Assembly (NCBI GenBank): GCA_016716125.1
Contig: JADJWZ010000036.1
Location: forward strand, 324,708-388,707
DNA: 64,000 nt
Origin: Ignavibacteria bacterium
Lineage (GTDB): Bacteria > Bacteroidota > Ignavibacteria > Tepidaquicellales > Tepidaquicellaceae
Reading direction: 5' to 3'
A model generated the notes under the pieces. It was not told where the DNA came from. It searched no databases and worked only from the letters and a program-made list of their open reading frames with translations. Shown one piece after another: positions 55,721 to 64,000 of the stretch. Each line of letters starts with the position of its first letter. Position 1 is the first letter of the stretch. A program made the position numbers and the translations under genes.

Positions 55721-56632
55721 TTAAACATTATCTTCTTTATTTTTATCAGCCTCATCATCATTAATTTCTTTCACCGGTTTTTCATCCGTTTCATTCTTCA
55801 CATTTTTTTTAATTTCACTAATATGAAGCTCTTTCTTTTTATTTTCATCCGCCTCAGTTTTAAGATCTGTTAATACTTCTTTCTTTTCAGGAATTATATT
55901 TCCTGATGCAACGTCTGAAACTTTGTTCTCAGATCCTCCGGCAACCGATTCTTTATTTTCAATTTCTTCCAGCCATTGCGGATGTTCGTGTTCCATCTGA
56001 TGTCTTGTAAGATAACCTTTGACCCAAGCTTTATTAACCGGATATACATCAGGATTCAAAAATACAAAATAAAAATGCCAGACAAGTATCGCAAGCGACG
56101 CAAGTATTGCTTCATAGAAATGAATTGCCGTAGCAATCTCCATTCCGGTATTTGATATATATTTGAAAAAATAATCTTTAAACCAGAGAATGAATCCTGT
56201 AGCTCCCATTATAACCGTTCCCCATACGACTGCCCAGTATTCCATTTTTTCAATATAACTGAATCTGCCGAATCTAGGTTTCTCTGCGGAATTTCCGAAA
56301 AGATATTTCATTGAATTTCCGAATTCAGACAGATCGCTTCGCTTTGGTAAAAAGTCCATGAACAGTTTTCTTCCTCTTGGTGAGAATGCCAGATAAATTA
56401 TATGATAAACTGAAGTGACTACCATTGCCACAGCAGCTATTCTGTGTATCAGACTTCTCGCATTAAATGCATTTTCTCCGATCAGAACTGTGATCCATCT
56501 TACCCACCATGCTTCCGGATATTTCAGCCAGAATCCGGTGATTACAAGAATTATAAAACTAGAGAGTAACAAAAAATGCTGCACCCTCTCGTTTAAGGTC
56601 ATTCTTAAATATTTATCATTATCACTTTTCAT
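55721..56632 (-). CDS. Cytochrome b561/formate dehydrogenase-gamma-type membrane subunit
   Basis: 303 residues. Four helices carry the heme-b histidines: NERVQHFLLLSSFIILVITG, LIHRIAAVAMVVTSVYHIIY, EYWAVVWGTVIMGATGFILW and IHFYEAILASLAILVWHFYF. An acidic and lysine-rich tail of about 85 residues, low-complexity, follows (ESVAGGSENK..., EKPVKEINDD), absent from ordinary relatives. It overlaps the end of the 13-heme gene by 11 bases. It is the quinol-reactive membrane partner of the multiheme proteins. Confidence 0.87.
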   Translation of the reverse strand: MKSDNDKYLRMTLNERVQHFLLLSSFIILVITGFWLKYPEAWWVRWITVLIGENAFNARSLIHRIAAVAMVVTSVYHIIYLAFSPRGRKLFMDFLPKRSDLSEFGNSMKYLFGNSAEKPRFGRFSYIEKMEYWAVVWGTVIMGATGFILWFKDYFFKYISNTGMEIATAIHFYEAILASLAILVWHFYFVFLNPDVYPVNKAWVKGYLTRHQMEHEHPQWLEEIENKESVAGGSENKVSDVASGNIIPEKKEVLTDLKTEADENKKKELHISEIKKNVKNETDEKPVKEINDDEADKNKEDNV

Positions 56633-57971
56633 TATCAGCTTCGGTTTTCGATTTCTTCTTTTTTCTGTAATCCTGAATATTATGCAGCAGCATAAATCCG
56701 ATAAGTCCGAATATCAATATTACATAGAATCTTGTTATCCAGAATACCCATGGCGAATCTTCCTTAAGATCAGTCAGATGAATCTTGCTTGTAATTAAAA
56801 TTTCAGTCGCTCCGGGATGACAGTTTCCGCATGTCTGAGGAAGATTGTTTTTATGAATAGTAGACATCGAATCCGAAGAAGGTCTTACATTATGATATCC
56901 GTGACAGCTTTCGCAGTTCGCTGCTTCCTTTAATCCGCCTCTTGTCGCAAGTCCGTGAAAACTTTCTTTATAAGTTTCGCTGACTTTAGTCGGAAGTTCA
57001 TTTCTTTCTATCATCTCCACCGACCCGTGACAGTTGGTGCACAGCTGAATTAAGTCTCTTGATTTCTGAAGTTTATTTTCCAGATCTTTTGATACAATTC
57101 CGTGATTACCGTGACAGTTATTACAGGTCGGAGCATCCGGATTTCCGGCGGTCACTCCTTTTTCATGTATGCTGCCTTCAAAATTTGTATACTGTTTGCC
57201 GTGGCATTCGGACTGTCCGCATGTGTTTGCAATATTCTTTTTACTTATCTTTGAATCCGGATTTTCAGCCAGTTCCATCTCATGCGCTCCGTGACAGTCA
57301 GAACATGTCGGAGCTGTTTCATTTCCGTCAATCAATGCCTGATAATGTACACTGTTCTTATATCCTGTTATCAGCTCTTCTTCACCTTTGAAATTCTTAT
57401 GCGGGATTTTACCGTCTTTATGACAGTCCAGACATTTGTCAGCCATTACCAGCTTTGATGAACCGTCTGAAAGTAATGCGGATTTTATATTGTGCTCACC
57501 GTGACAATCCGAACAGGTTGGCGCTTTTTCATTATTCTTCATAAGCTCAACCCCGTGTTTGGATTTTTTGAATTTTGCTACAACATCAGCATGACACTTT
57601 CCGCAGGTCTCTATCAGTCTTGCCCTTTTAGTAGATGAAGTCGGGTCATCCGGACTGTCTATCATATGATCTCCGTGACAGTCTGTGCATCCGGCGGATT
57701 CCATATCACCTTTTTTAATGGATGCATGGATACTTGTTTTATACTGCTCTACAAATTTTGCTGAACCCGTTTCTGTACCCGGAAACATCTTCTCATCTAA
57801 ATGACATTTTAAACAGGCTTCAGACTGTATAGAATGCTTGCTCGAAATAGTAGTATGAACTCCGTGACAGTCTGTACATACCGGCGTGTTCTTACCGCCG
57901 CCTTTAAATACTGTATGATGAACGCTTCCTTTAAAATTCATCTTACTGTCACTATGACATTTACCGCACAT
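56622..57971 (-). CDS. Multiheme cytochrome c, C-terminal 13-heme part with membrane anchor
   Basis: 449 residues beginning directly at MCGKCH with no signal peptide. Thirteen heme motifs: twelve CXXCH plus CGQSECH (CX4CH). A C-terminal helix (WITRFYVILIFGLIGFMLL) anchors it, facing the periplasm. Since exported heme proteins need a signal, this is best read as the continuation of the upstream 6-heme frame; a one-base change in an A6 run (57985-57990, T on the plus strand) joins them as ...KKNQITDMCGKCH. Whether the break is an error or real slippage cannot be decided here. Confidence 0.85.
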   Translation of the reverse strand: MCGKCHSDSKMNFKGSVHHTVFKGGGKNTPVCTDCHGVHTTISSKHSIQSEACLKCHLDEKMFPGTETGSAKFVEQYKTSIHASIKKGDMESAGCTDCHGDHMIDSPDDPTSSTKRARLIETCGKCHADVVAKFKKSKHGVELMKNNEKAPTCSDCHGEHNIKSALLSDGSSKLVMADKCLDCHKDGKIPHKNFKGEEELITGYKNSVHYQALIDGNETAPTCSDCHGAHEMELAENPDSKISKKNIANTCGQSECHGKQYTNFEGSIHEKGVTAGNPDAPTCNNCHGNHGIVSKDLENKLQKSRDLIQLCTNCHGSVEMIERNELPTKVSETYKESFHGLATRGGLKEAANCESCHGYHNVRPSSDSMSTIHKNNLPQTCGNCHPGATEILITSKIHLTDLKEDSPWVFWITRFYVILIFGLIGFMLLHNIQDYRKKKKSKTEADNEK

Positions 57972-57972
57972 G

Positions 57973-58575
57973 TCAGTTATCTGATTTTTTAGAAATATTT
58001 TTTACTTTATGACCTTCTCCGTGACAATCATTACACTTAACTCCTTTTTTACCGTGGATTGTCGAACTGAATTTTGCGATCTCTTTCTTCTTATGACAGC
58101 TCATGCAGTTTGCATCAGCATCTTTTTTTAATTCGCTGACTTTCTTTGTATCATGCGCACTGTGACAATCTATGCATTGTGATTTTGCGTGAACGCTCTT
58201 TTCAAGACCTTTTGAATCCTCATGACAGGTCCTGCAATTTTCAACTTTTTTATCTGCAGAGTGGGGAATCTCTTCTGCTTTATAATTCAAATGACAGTCC
58301 GTACATTCGGCAATTGAATGAGCGGATTTTTTATATAATTCCGGATTTACAAAAAGGGATTTTTTACTGCCGTCGGAATCCATTACAAGATCCTTATCTT
58401 CATGGCATGAAAGGCAATCATCTGTACTTTTTGCTTTGCTGCCTGAATATTCAGCAGCAATAATTGTAATTAAAGCAAAAAGACATAATGAAATAATACT
58501 TAAAACTATATTTTTAATTCTATATTCCAATATCTTTTTTTTTAAAAACACTGTCCAGTGTTTGAAATAATTCAC
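57973..58575 (-). CDS. Multiheme cytochrome c, N-terminal 6-heme part
   Basis: 200 residues: a membrane/signal helix (IKNIVLSIISLCLFALITII) and six CXXCH (CLSCH, CTDCH, CRTCH, CIDCH, CMSCH, CNDCH), typical of class III/c7-like cytochromes. It stops right before the 13-heme frame begins; the two together would make a protein of about 650 residues with 19 hemes and membrane anchors at both ends. The first about 20 residues overlap the receiver-like gene by 56 bases; a TTG start near 58529 is an alternative. Confidence 0.85.
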   Translation of the reverse strand: MNYFKHWTVFLKKKILEYRIKNIVLSIISLCLFALITIIAAEYSGSKAKSTDDCLSCHEDKDLVMDSDGSKKSLFVNPELYKKSAHSIAECTDCHLNYKAEEIPHSADKKVENCRTCHEDSKGLEKSVHAKSQCIDCHSAHDTKKVSELKKDADANCMSCHKKKEIAKFSSTIHGKKGVKCNDCHGEGHKVKNISKKSDN

Positions 58576-58891
58576 TTAGTCTCAACGGCTCGGAAATATT
58601 CTCTATACCTGTCATTTTCTCATTCTTCTCACTTTCCAGGGAAGGTAAAAAAATGTATGATGAATTTTTAAATCTCATCTTCAGCTTTATAAATAAATAT
58701 TCATCCATTCCGGAATCTATTATGAAACAATCAATATCATCATTGAGATTAATTATTTTCTCTTCATTAAGATCCGATTCATCTGAAAATGAAACACTGA
58801 AACCCTGCAGTTCTAATTTTTTCTGAATTAATATGCTTAAATACTTATCAGCACATATTATGTGAATTTTCTTCTCCACTTTGCATAACAC
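58520..58891 (-). CDS. Degenerate response-regulator receiver-like protein
   Basis: 123 residues with the alternating beta/alpha layout of a receiver domain: IHIICADKYLSILIQKKLEL (strand 1, helix 1), CFIIDSGMDEYLF with a possible phospho-Asp, and ISEPLRLSELFQTLDSVF at the place of the usual sKP motif. The Asp pair at strand 1 (reduced to CAD) and the conserved Lys (replaced by Glu) are missing, so it is unlikely to be a normal phosphorylation switch. It is the first gene of the cytochrome operon and may be a pseudo-receiver. Confidence 0.6.
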   Translation of the reverse strand: MLCKVEKKIHIICADKYLSILIQKKLELQGFSVSFSDESDLNEEKIINLNDDIDCFIIDSGMDEYLFIKLKMRFKNSSYIFLPSLESEKNEKMTGIENISEPLRLSELFQTLDSVFKKKDIGI

Positions 58892-58911
58892 TTAAATTCA
58901 CTTTTAATAAC

Positions 58912-58926
58912 TCAATATATATGCCA
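58912..58926 (-). promoter_or_regulatory. Possible sigma-54-like promoter of the cytochrome locus
   Basis: On the minus strand TGGCAT (58926-58921), five bases, TTGA (58915-58912). The -24 half is good, the -12 half lacks the usual GC. The predicted start lies about 10 bases before the ATG of the receiver-like gene. It has the same form as the site before the ccm unit. A sigma-54 activator gene is directly upstream. Confidence 0.3.
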
Positions 58927-59155
58927 TACATGCTGAATTTTTAAGCTATTTTTGCGAAAATCTTGTGGTTTTTTAATTTAAAATGGACTGATATTTATTT
59001 TGTGGGGAATTTTTCAACATTAACATGTTTACTTTTGTCTTTATGCGGAAATGAGTAAAAATGAACGCTATTATAAAATACCGGTATTATTAAAACTAAG
59101 GTAGGATTTTGTGCGGTGGAATGGATTTACATGATAAACAATCCGGCTGGATTGC

Positions 59156-60491
59156 TTATTCCAGATTATACTCTCTGATTTTTTTGTACAATGTCTTGCG
59201 GTCTATTCCAAGTATCTGAGCTGCTTTTTGTTTGTTCCAGTTATTTTCATCAAGAATTTTATTTATATATATTTTTTCCAGTTCCTTTAATCCGCCCGTT
59301 ATGTTTGATATGCCGTCACTTAAGTGCTCTGATCCTGAAACAGATAGTTTGAAGTCTTTTTTCCTGATAATATTATCTGCTGATGTAAGCGCTGTTCTTT
59401 CAAGTACATTCTCCAGTTCTCTTACATTTCCTTTCCAGTCAAGTTCCATTAAAAATACAAGACCTTCGGCATCAATAGAAAAGTTTTTGTCATATCTTAC
59501 GGATAACTTCTTGAGAATGTGATCTGTCAGCAATGGAATATCATCTTTTCTTTCATTCAACGGAGGCATTGTTATTGATACAGTTGAAATTCTGTAATAA
59601 AGATCTTCCCTGAATTTTTTTTCTTTTATCAGCTCTTATGTTTTGATTTGTTGCTGAAATTAATCTTACATCTATTTTTTACCTTATCGCTTCCGATAGG
59701 TTTGATCTCCCAGTTTTTCTATTACTCTCAGTAGTTTTGACTGAAGATGGATTGGCATATCAGCAATTTCATCCAGCAGAAGCGTTCCGCCGTTGGCCTG
59801 CTCAAATACACCTCTCTGATTTTCCGTTGCTCCAGTAAAAGCTCCCTTGGTATGACCAAATAATTCACTCTCGAGCAGATTCTCCGGAATAGCGCTGCAG
59901 TTGATCGCCACAAATGAATTCTCAGCCCGCTGACTGTTTTTATGAATCGCCTTCGAAACAAGTTCTTTTCCCGTTCCGCTCTGACCTTCTATAAGCACGT
60001 TCACTTTCGTTCCCGCAACATTCTTTATCATTTCAAAAACATTCAGCATTTTTCTGCTTCTTCCTATTATGTTTCCGAAGCTGTAATTCTTATCAATCTC
60101 GTTCTTAAGATCCCTTAGCTGTTTATTTAATTTTATATTTTCAAGAGCTTTCTTAACTTTGATCTTGAACTCGTCAATGTTAAATGGCTTGCTGAGATAA
60201 TCATATGCTCCGCTTTCATAGACTCAACCGCAGAGTCTACGGAACTAAAACCCGTCACTATTATAAAATTCGTATGCTGCGGTTTTGGCTTTAAGTAAAT
60301 CAAGTCCGATACACCAGGCATTTGCAGATCGGAAATTACAAGATCATAATCTCCGTTTGAAATTTTCTCAAGCGCCTTAACACTGCTGTTCTCTTCATCT
60401 GCATTGTATCCGCCTGCAGAAAGTATTTACGCATTAGCTTTGTGGAATTCGGTTCGTCATCCACTACTAAAATTCTGAATTCACTGTCCAT
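59156..60491 (-). pseudogene. Sigma-54-dependent response regulator (NtrC/AtoC type), several frameshifts
   Basis: The order of parts is receiver (from the ATG at 60489-60491: FRILVVDDEPNSTKLM..., MPGVS with LVISDLQ before it, IIVTGFSSVDSAVESM), AAA+ domain (IEGQSGTGKELVSKAIH Walker A, ELFGHTKGAFTGATE for sigma-54 contact, LLLDEIADMP Walker B, then GNVRELENVLERTALT), and a Fis-type HTH (NKQKAAQILGIDRKTLYKKI). Indels near 60400, 60225, 60160 and 59640-59700 break it into pieces. Each lies in or near homopolymer or short repeats. The activator would control the adjacent cytochrome genes. It may be a true pseudogene or a mis-polished intact gene. Confidence 0.75.
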
Positions 60492-60621
60492 GTCTGCAAA
60501 AATATATAAAATGATTCTGAATGTTTAGTTAATTATTACTCAATTTATTTTGTAATATGTAGAAATAAATCACTCGTAAATTTTTTTAATACTTAAATTA
60601 AATTATTTATAATGTTTTTCA

Positions 60622-60636
60622 TGGCACGAATTTTGC
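60622..60636 (+). promoter_or_regulatory. Sigma-54 (-24/-12) promoter
   Basis: TGGCACGAATTTTGC: TGGCAC at 60622-60627, five bases, TTGC at 60633-60636, matching the sigma-54 consensus. It lies on the plus strand, 131 bases upstream of (divergent from) the start of the sigma-54 activator gene. Transcription is expected to begin near 60648. Confidence 0.7.
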
Positions 60637-60647
60637 GACAGTAAAAT

Positions 60648-60880
60648 AGTGAAATGGATATATCTTTTATGTGATTTAGTTTATAAAACGAATTGAGAAT
60701 TCATCTTTTAAAATTAAAGGATTATATGAAATATAAAAGTGAGTGATCTGAAATAATTAAGGAATTGAACATTTAAAATTGAACATTGATAATTTATTTG
60801 GGGGTTATGTTTTCCAGAACATAACAGTTAGTAAAAAAAACCCATGTATTCCTCTCCTTCACCGGGTTTTTATTTTTATT
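60648..60880 (+). ncRNA. Candidate sigma-54-driven small RNA
   Basis: No reading frame of note follows the promoter. The transcript would contain a perfect 8-bp hairpin (GTTATGTT at 60804-60811 with AACATAAC at 60818-60825). It would end at AAAAACCC (60836-60843) pairing with GGGTTTTT (60864-60871) around a 20-base loop, followed by a T-rich run. The loop contains TTCCTCTCCTTC, a pyrimidine stretch complementary to Shine-Dalgarno-like GGAGAGG. These are the features of a regulatory small RNA of about 230 bases. No expression evidence is available. Confidence 0.5.
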
Positions 60881-61274
60881 TATTAATTTAAAACCCCCTT
60901 TAAAAAATTCAACAAAACCGAAATTCCTTTCCGAAGAAAATAGCGGCTTTTGCTGATTAAAAGCTTTAATCGCTGTTTTTAAAAATTCCAGACTCTTTTA
61001 AATCAAAAAACACATAAAACGCGAAAATAAATTTTGCTTATTACTTAACATAATTATAAATTCACTATAAAGAATTTGTCAAAAATCTATGCAGAAGTAA
61101 CTGTTGCGAAATTTTAAGAACTGGAGAAGTAAAGCAAATACCTCTGAATTCAGAAAATAAATTTTGCCATTCCTTTTCGTATGCAGGAATCCATGTAAAT
61201 GGCATGTACAAAAAATTTTTACAAACTAAATTTTGAATAAAAATACAACTTACAACAATAATATTTTGGAAATA
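60881..61274. other. Intergenic region without recognised features
   Basis: About 390 A/T-rich bases between the small RNA candidate and a decayed gene. Reading both strands gave no coding frame, tRNA or hairpin of note. Confidence 0.45.
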
Positions 61275-62823
61275 ATGTTAATGTCATTTTATTTTTTTGA
61301 TAATAAACCTGACAAACTGCCAAATGCACCTGCTGTCATCAATTATAAGCAATCTCGATGGAAATAACATCAGCACATTTTTGGAAATAACGGTTCATTT
61401 AACCGTAATCAAATAATCAGCAATGGCGGTTTGTATGGCCAAACGGTACAACTAATTTTTAAGATATGCATCAGGAATATGGCTTGGCGGAAAAGTAGCA
61501 AATGATACACTAGTAGCTATTTGTTAAATATTCATATGAATTTTACCAGGCTTTATAAATTCAAATGGCAAACCCGAGGGAAAGATGATCCCGAATTCAA
61601 AGTTTATAAAATTGTCAAAGGAGACACTTTAAGTGAAGATTATCTTAACTAGCCTGTCAATACAAGGCGCTTATCTTGATTCTGCAGGCAAACCTTTCCT
61701 ACCAGGAACACAGACTTTATTTTATTCAATGACAGACGGTTATCCGGAGTCACATACAAATAATATTGGCAGTACTGCACCATTAAAAGCACAAGTACAG
61801 GTTTCAAACTGGTGTTATAATGACTATCCTCCGACAGAACTCAGAAATGTAATTTTCTCAGAATATAAGATCATTAACAAAAACATCCTTGCATGGAATG
61901 ATGCTTTTATAACTATCTGGTCAGATGAAAAGTCGGAAATTGATGTTGCAATCGGCTGTGATAGTATATTGAATTTAGGATTTGCATATTGCTCTCCAAA
62001 TACTTTTAATTATGGAAACACTCCGCCGGCTTTTTCGTTCCTTGTTTTGAAAGGACCTGAAGTTTTTTTACAGGAGATCCTGATGATACCGTTTATACAT
62101 TTACACCTGGTCAAAGAAGAAAAATAAAAACCGGTTATAAGGAAATTAATATGAGTTCATTTTATTCTTATACAAATGCAGATCCAAATAGGAAACCTAA
62201 AAATTATCAAGAGGTTTATTTAACTATGCACGGTATAAAAGGAAATGGTGAAACTGGATAAATCCAATTACAAAATACTATTACAAAATTTCCTATACTC
62301 CGGTGATCCCGAAACAGGTACAGGATGGAATCAATATACTCAAAGCTTACATGGAACAGAAGACACAAGATGAATATCGAAAATTGAATATCAATCCGGC
62401 GATACTCAGACCATCGTCTTTGCTCAGATAGTAAGTCAGGGAATAAATAATCTAAACAGCGTTACAAAACTCAAACAAACCGCAGCTTATGTTAAAAATG
62501 TGTTTGATAATAATTTCACAACAGTAGATATAAAAAATAATGCTGAAAATTTTTCACCGGACGGATTTAAACTCAGTCAGAATTTTCCAAATCCATTCAA
62601 CCCGGAGACAGTTATCAGTTACGGGTTACCTGTCACAGGTTTTGTAAAGTTAAGCGTGTATGACATCCTCGGAAATGAAGTAGCTGAACTCGTAAATGAA
62701 AAGCAATACGCCGGAAGATATGAAGTAAAATTCGACGGAAGTAATATTGCAAGCGGAGTTTATTTTTATAAATTAACCGCAGGTAAATTTTCGGAGACAG
62801 AATGAATGATGCTGATAAGATAA
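61275..62823 (+). pseudogene. Decayed type IX secretion cargo gene
   Basis: Fragments of one secreted protein are spread over three frames: GSFNRNQIISNGGLYG near 61390, the 61633-62127 frame (TLFYSMTDGYPESHTNNIG, VAIGCDSILNLGFAYC) and 62500-62805 (NFPNPFNPETVISYG, VYDILGNEVAELV, SGVYFYKLTAG). The last part is a clear C-terminal sorting domain, and in the restored frame the gene ends ...MMLIR at 62823. The start is unclear and was put at the first plausible ATG. Several indels of one or more bases break the frame. The family is a large secreted protein type common in Ignavibacteria; its function is unknown. Confidence 0.6.
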
Positions 62824-63229
62824 TATCACAGTTGCGATCAAATTGTACGAATTGCGAATGTCAAATAATTTTTTAGCAAAGAGCATAGCAATGAGTTTAT
62901 CTGATTATTCCCGAACTTCCAAATTTTGACAGAATAAACTAACAATTCCTAACACAAAGAAGAATGAGTTATGAGCAGGCAGTATAAAAAAAGTAATCAG
63001 TAAATCATTAAGTTAATCTTTTGTACTTCTTCCAATTTCCTTTAGAAATGTCTCCATTTGAAATTTTCAATAAGGAGAGCTCTTAACTGAGTATATGTTC
63101 AAGTAAACCTTTTTCCTGTCAGTGCTTTCCGTAGTTCTGAAATATATCCAAACAATGAAAAATCATTGCGCATGAATTGTTTTCCTGTCTCCTGCCGATT
63201 GTACACTCCTGCATACAAAATCAACAAGA
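62824..63229. other. Intergenic region without recognised features
   Basis: About 400 bases with scattered stops in all frames. Some short stretches resemble decayed coding sequence, but none could be assigned. Confidence 0.4.
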
Positions 63230-63472
63230 TTACACATCGGCAGACAAAGTATAAGCCTTCATCAAATCCGTCCGGCCAGCCCAGCGCAAAGCATGCGTCG
63301 TTTCCCTTCCGCTATTAAAAATCTCGTCACTTTTCCACCTCTCATCGCAAACTATTTCTTCAAACTTTTTTATCTGTCTCAATGTCAGTAATTTAGCATT
63401 GATGTCTTTATTACTATTATCCCACTCGCGGTAATGGCTGCAAGCATAGAGAAAAGCTCCCGTTTTTTCCAT
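63230..63472 (-). CDS. Hypothetical protein, 80 residues
   Basis: A frame encoding MEKTGAFLYACSHYREWDNS and ending ...TDLMKAYTLSADV, mostly helical and charged, with conserved-looking Trp and His. The region is somewhat richer in G/C than its neighbours, so it may be of different origin. I do not recognise the family. The full frame uses an ATG with no obvious ribosome binding site. Confidence 0.35.
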   Translation of the reverse strand: MEKTGAFLYACSHYREWDNSNKDINAKLLTLRQIKKFEEIVCDERWKSDEIFNSGRETTHALRWAGRTDLMKAYTLSADV

Positions 63473-63733
63473 AATTTACAGTTGCATTATAATTCAAAAA
63501 TTATTTGCTTTAGAATTTTTAAATTTAACTTTATCCACTTTGCATTTCCATTTAAATAATATTCTGATGTTTTAGAAACCATTCGGGTGTAGTCTTTCGT
63601 CTTCAGACTGCAAAGAAATTCGGAAGAGGAAAATAATTCCATTCTTAAAAAAAAATCTACTATACACAATGTTCATTTCACATTAAACATTGCGCACAGT
63701 ACATTTAAAACTTTCGATAAATATTTTTATACA

Positions 63734-64000
63734 TTATTTGACTGGCATCATTTTTTTTTGTTTCAATGATAAGTTCTCCGTGCTCAGAGTATAATAAAAT
63801 TCCTTGAGAGCCTGATAATGATTCAGAATTTCTGCCGGCATCAAACCTGATATTACACTGACCTGCCTGCAGATTCTCATTTACCAGAGTTGAAATTTTC
63901 CTTTTTCCCGATACATCAAATACTTTTAAACTTGCAAATTCAGATTTAGGTATTTCAGGCATTCATATTTGTCGATGGATTGAAAGGAAATTGGGAAAAT
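63734..64000 (-). pseudogene. C-terminal sorting domain of a type IX cargo gene (partial, frameshifted)
   Basis: The gene enters from beyond the window end. Reading inward: FPFNPSTNMN (from NPFNPST), then SLKVFDVSGK..., ISTLVNENLQAGQCNIRFDA and a natural stop at 63734-63736 after ...MMPVK. This is the usual sorting domain. Indels near 63960, 63905 and 63780 break the frame. The body of the protein lies outside the window. Confidence 0.55.

Noticed and set aside
57973..58575. Programmed ribosomal frameshift as the sole explanation of the 6/13-heme split
   Set aside because: The A6 run is a possible slip site, but no stimulatory structure was seen and the same run is also a common error site, so it is left open rather than claimed.
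63487..63669. 60-residue minus-strand frame
   Set aside because: No motif, no start signal, and it lies among decayed fragments; could not be supported as a gene.

Overview
The window looks like a chromosome segment of an AT-rich member of the Bacteroidota/Ignavibacteria group. The basis is several C-terminal type IX secretion sorting domains of the YPNPFNP...IYDILGKEV kind, DUF3667 and DUF4397 proteins, an AraC regulator with an HMA-like N-terminus, and a large multiheme cytochrome locus typical of anaerobic, metal-respiring relatives. The taxonomic call is inference from protein style, not from a marker gene.

Region by region. (1) 1-4239: four tandem, frameshifted genes for secreted proteins with dockerin-like C-termini, arranged as an A-B-A-B duplication. 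(2) 4307-9218: a DUF3667 membrane protein, a 5'-truncated DUF4397 gene, a family 9 glycosyltransferase and a Ycf48-repeat type IX secretion cargo broken at a T8 tract. (3) 9232-16824: the most unusual locus. A tight minus-strand operon encodes a PqqD-like RiPP recognition element, an ATP-grasp ligase, a fold-III PLP decarboxylase whose N-terminus looks like a RiPP leader, a urea transporter fused to an M23 peptidase, a TPR/outer-membrane barrel protein broken by one TAG codon, and a TPR protein. An AraC-type regulator lies upstream. (4) 17113-20448: a cell-wall amidase and a small ECF sigma/anti-sigma-like unit. (5) 20567-24627: a lysine 2,3-aminomutase-like gene, a GNAT acetyltransferase and two D-Ala-D-Ala ligase-like ATP-grasp genes, plausibly a beta-amino-acid amide or peptide pathway. 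(6) 24798-37482: mixed housekeeping and secreted enzymes (HdeD-like, Ntn amidase, RidA, MOSC, S41, MarR-GNAT, S9, M23 with dockerin, VOC, SRPBCC), two tRNA-Ser genes and HU. (7) 37538-43638: a frameshifted subtilisin-like type IX cargo and an M1 aminopeptidase. (8) 43841-48955: lipoproteins, cytochrome c maturation genes ccmE (Cys variant) and ccmF, and an M15 peptidase. (9) 49075-60491: an extracellular-electron-transfer type locus with about 62 heme-binding motifs over six proteins, a cytochrome b, an outer-membrane barrel, a degenerate receiver and a sigma-54 activator gene carrying several frameshifts. (10) 60492-64000: a near-consensus sigma-54 promoter leading into a probable small RNA, then decayed type IX cargo genes.

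How parts may work together: ccmE/ccmF would supply heme attachment for the cytochromes. The cytochrome b and the 18- and 19-heme proteins would move quinol electrons into the periplasm. The barrel, the 14-heme protein and the 7-heme lipoprotein would carry them across the outer membrane. Sigma-54-like sites near 44642, 58926 and 60622 hint at common control. Indels are concentrated at the two ends (1-4.2 kb and 59-64 kb), so assembly or polishing errors must be excluded before genes there are called dead.
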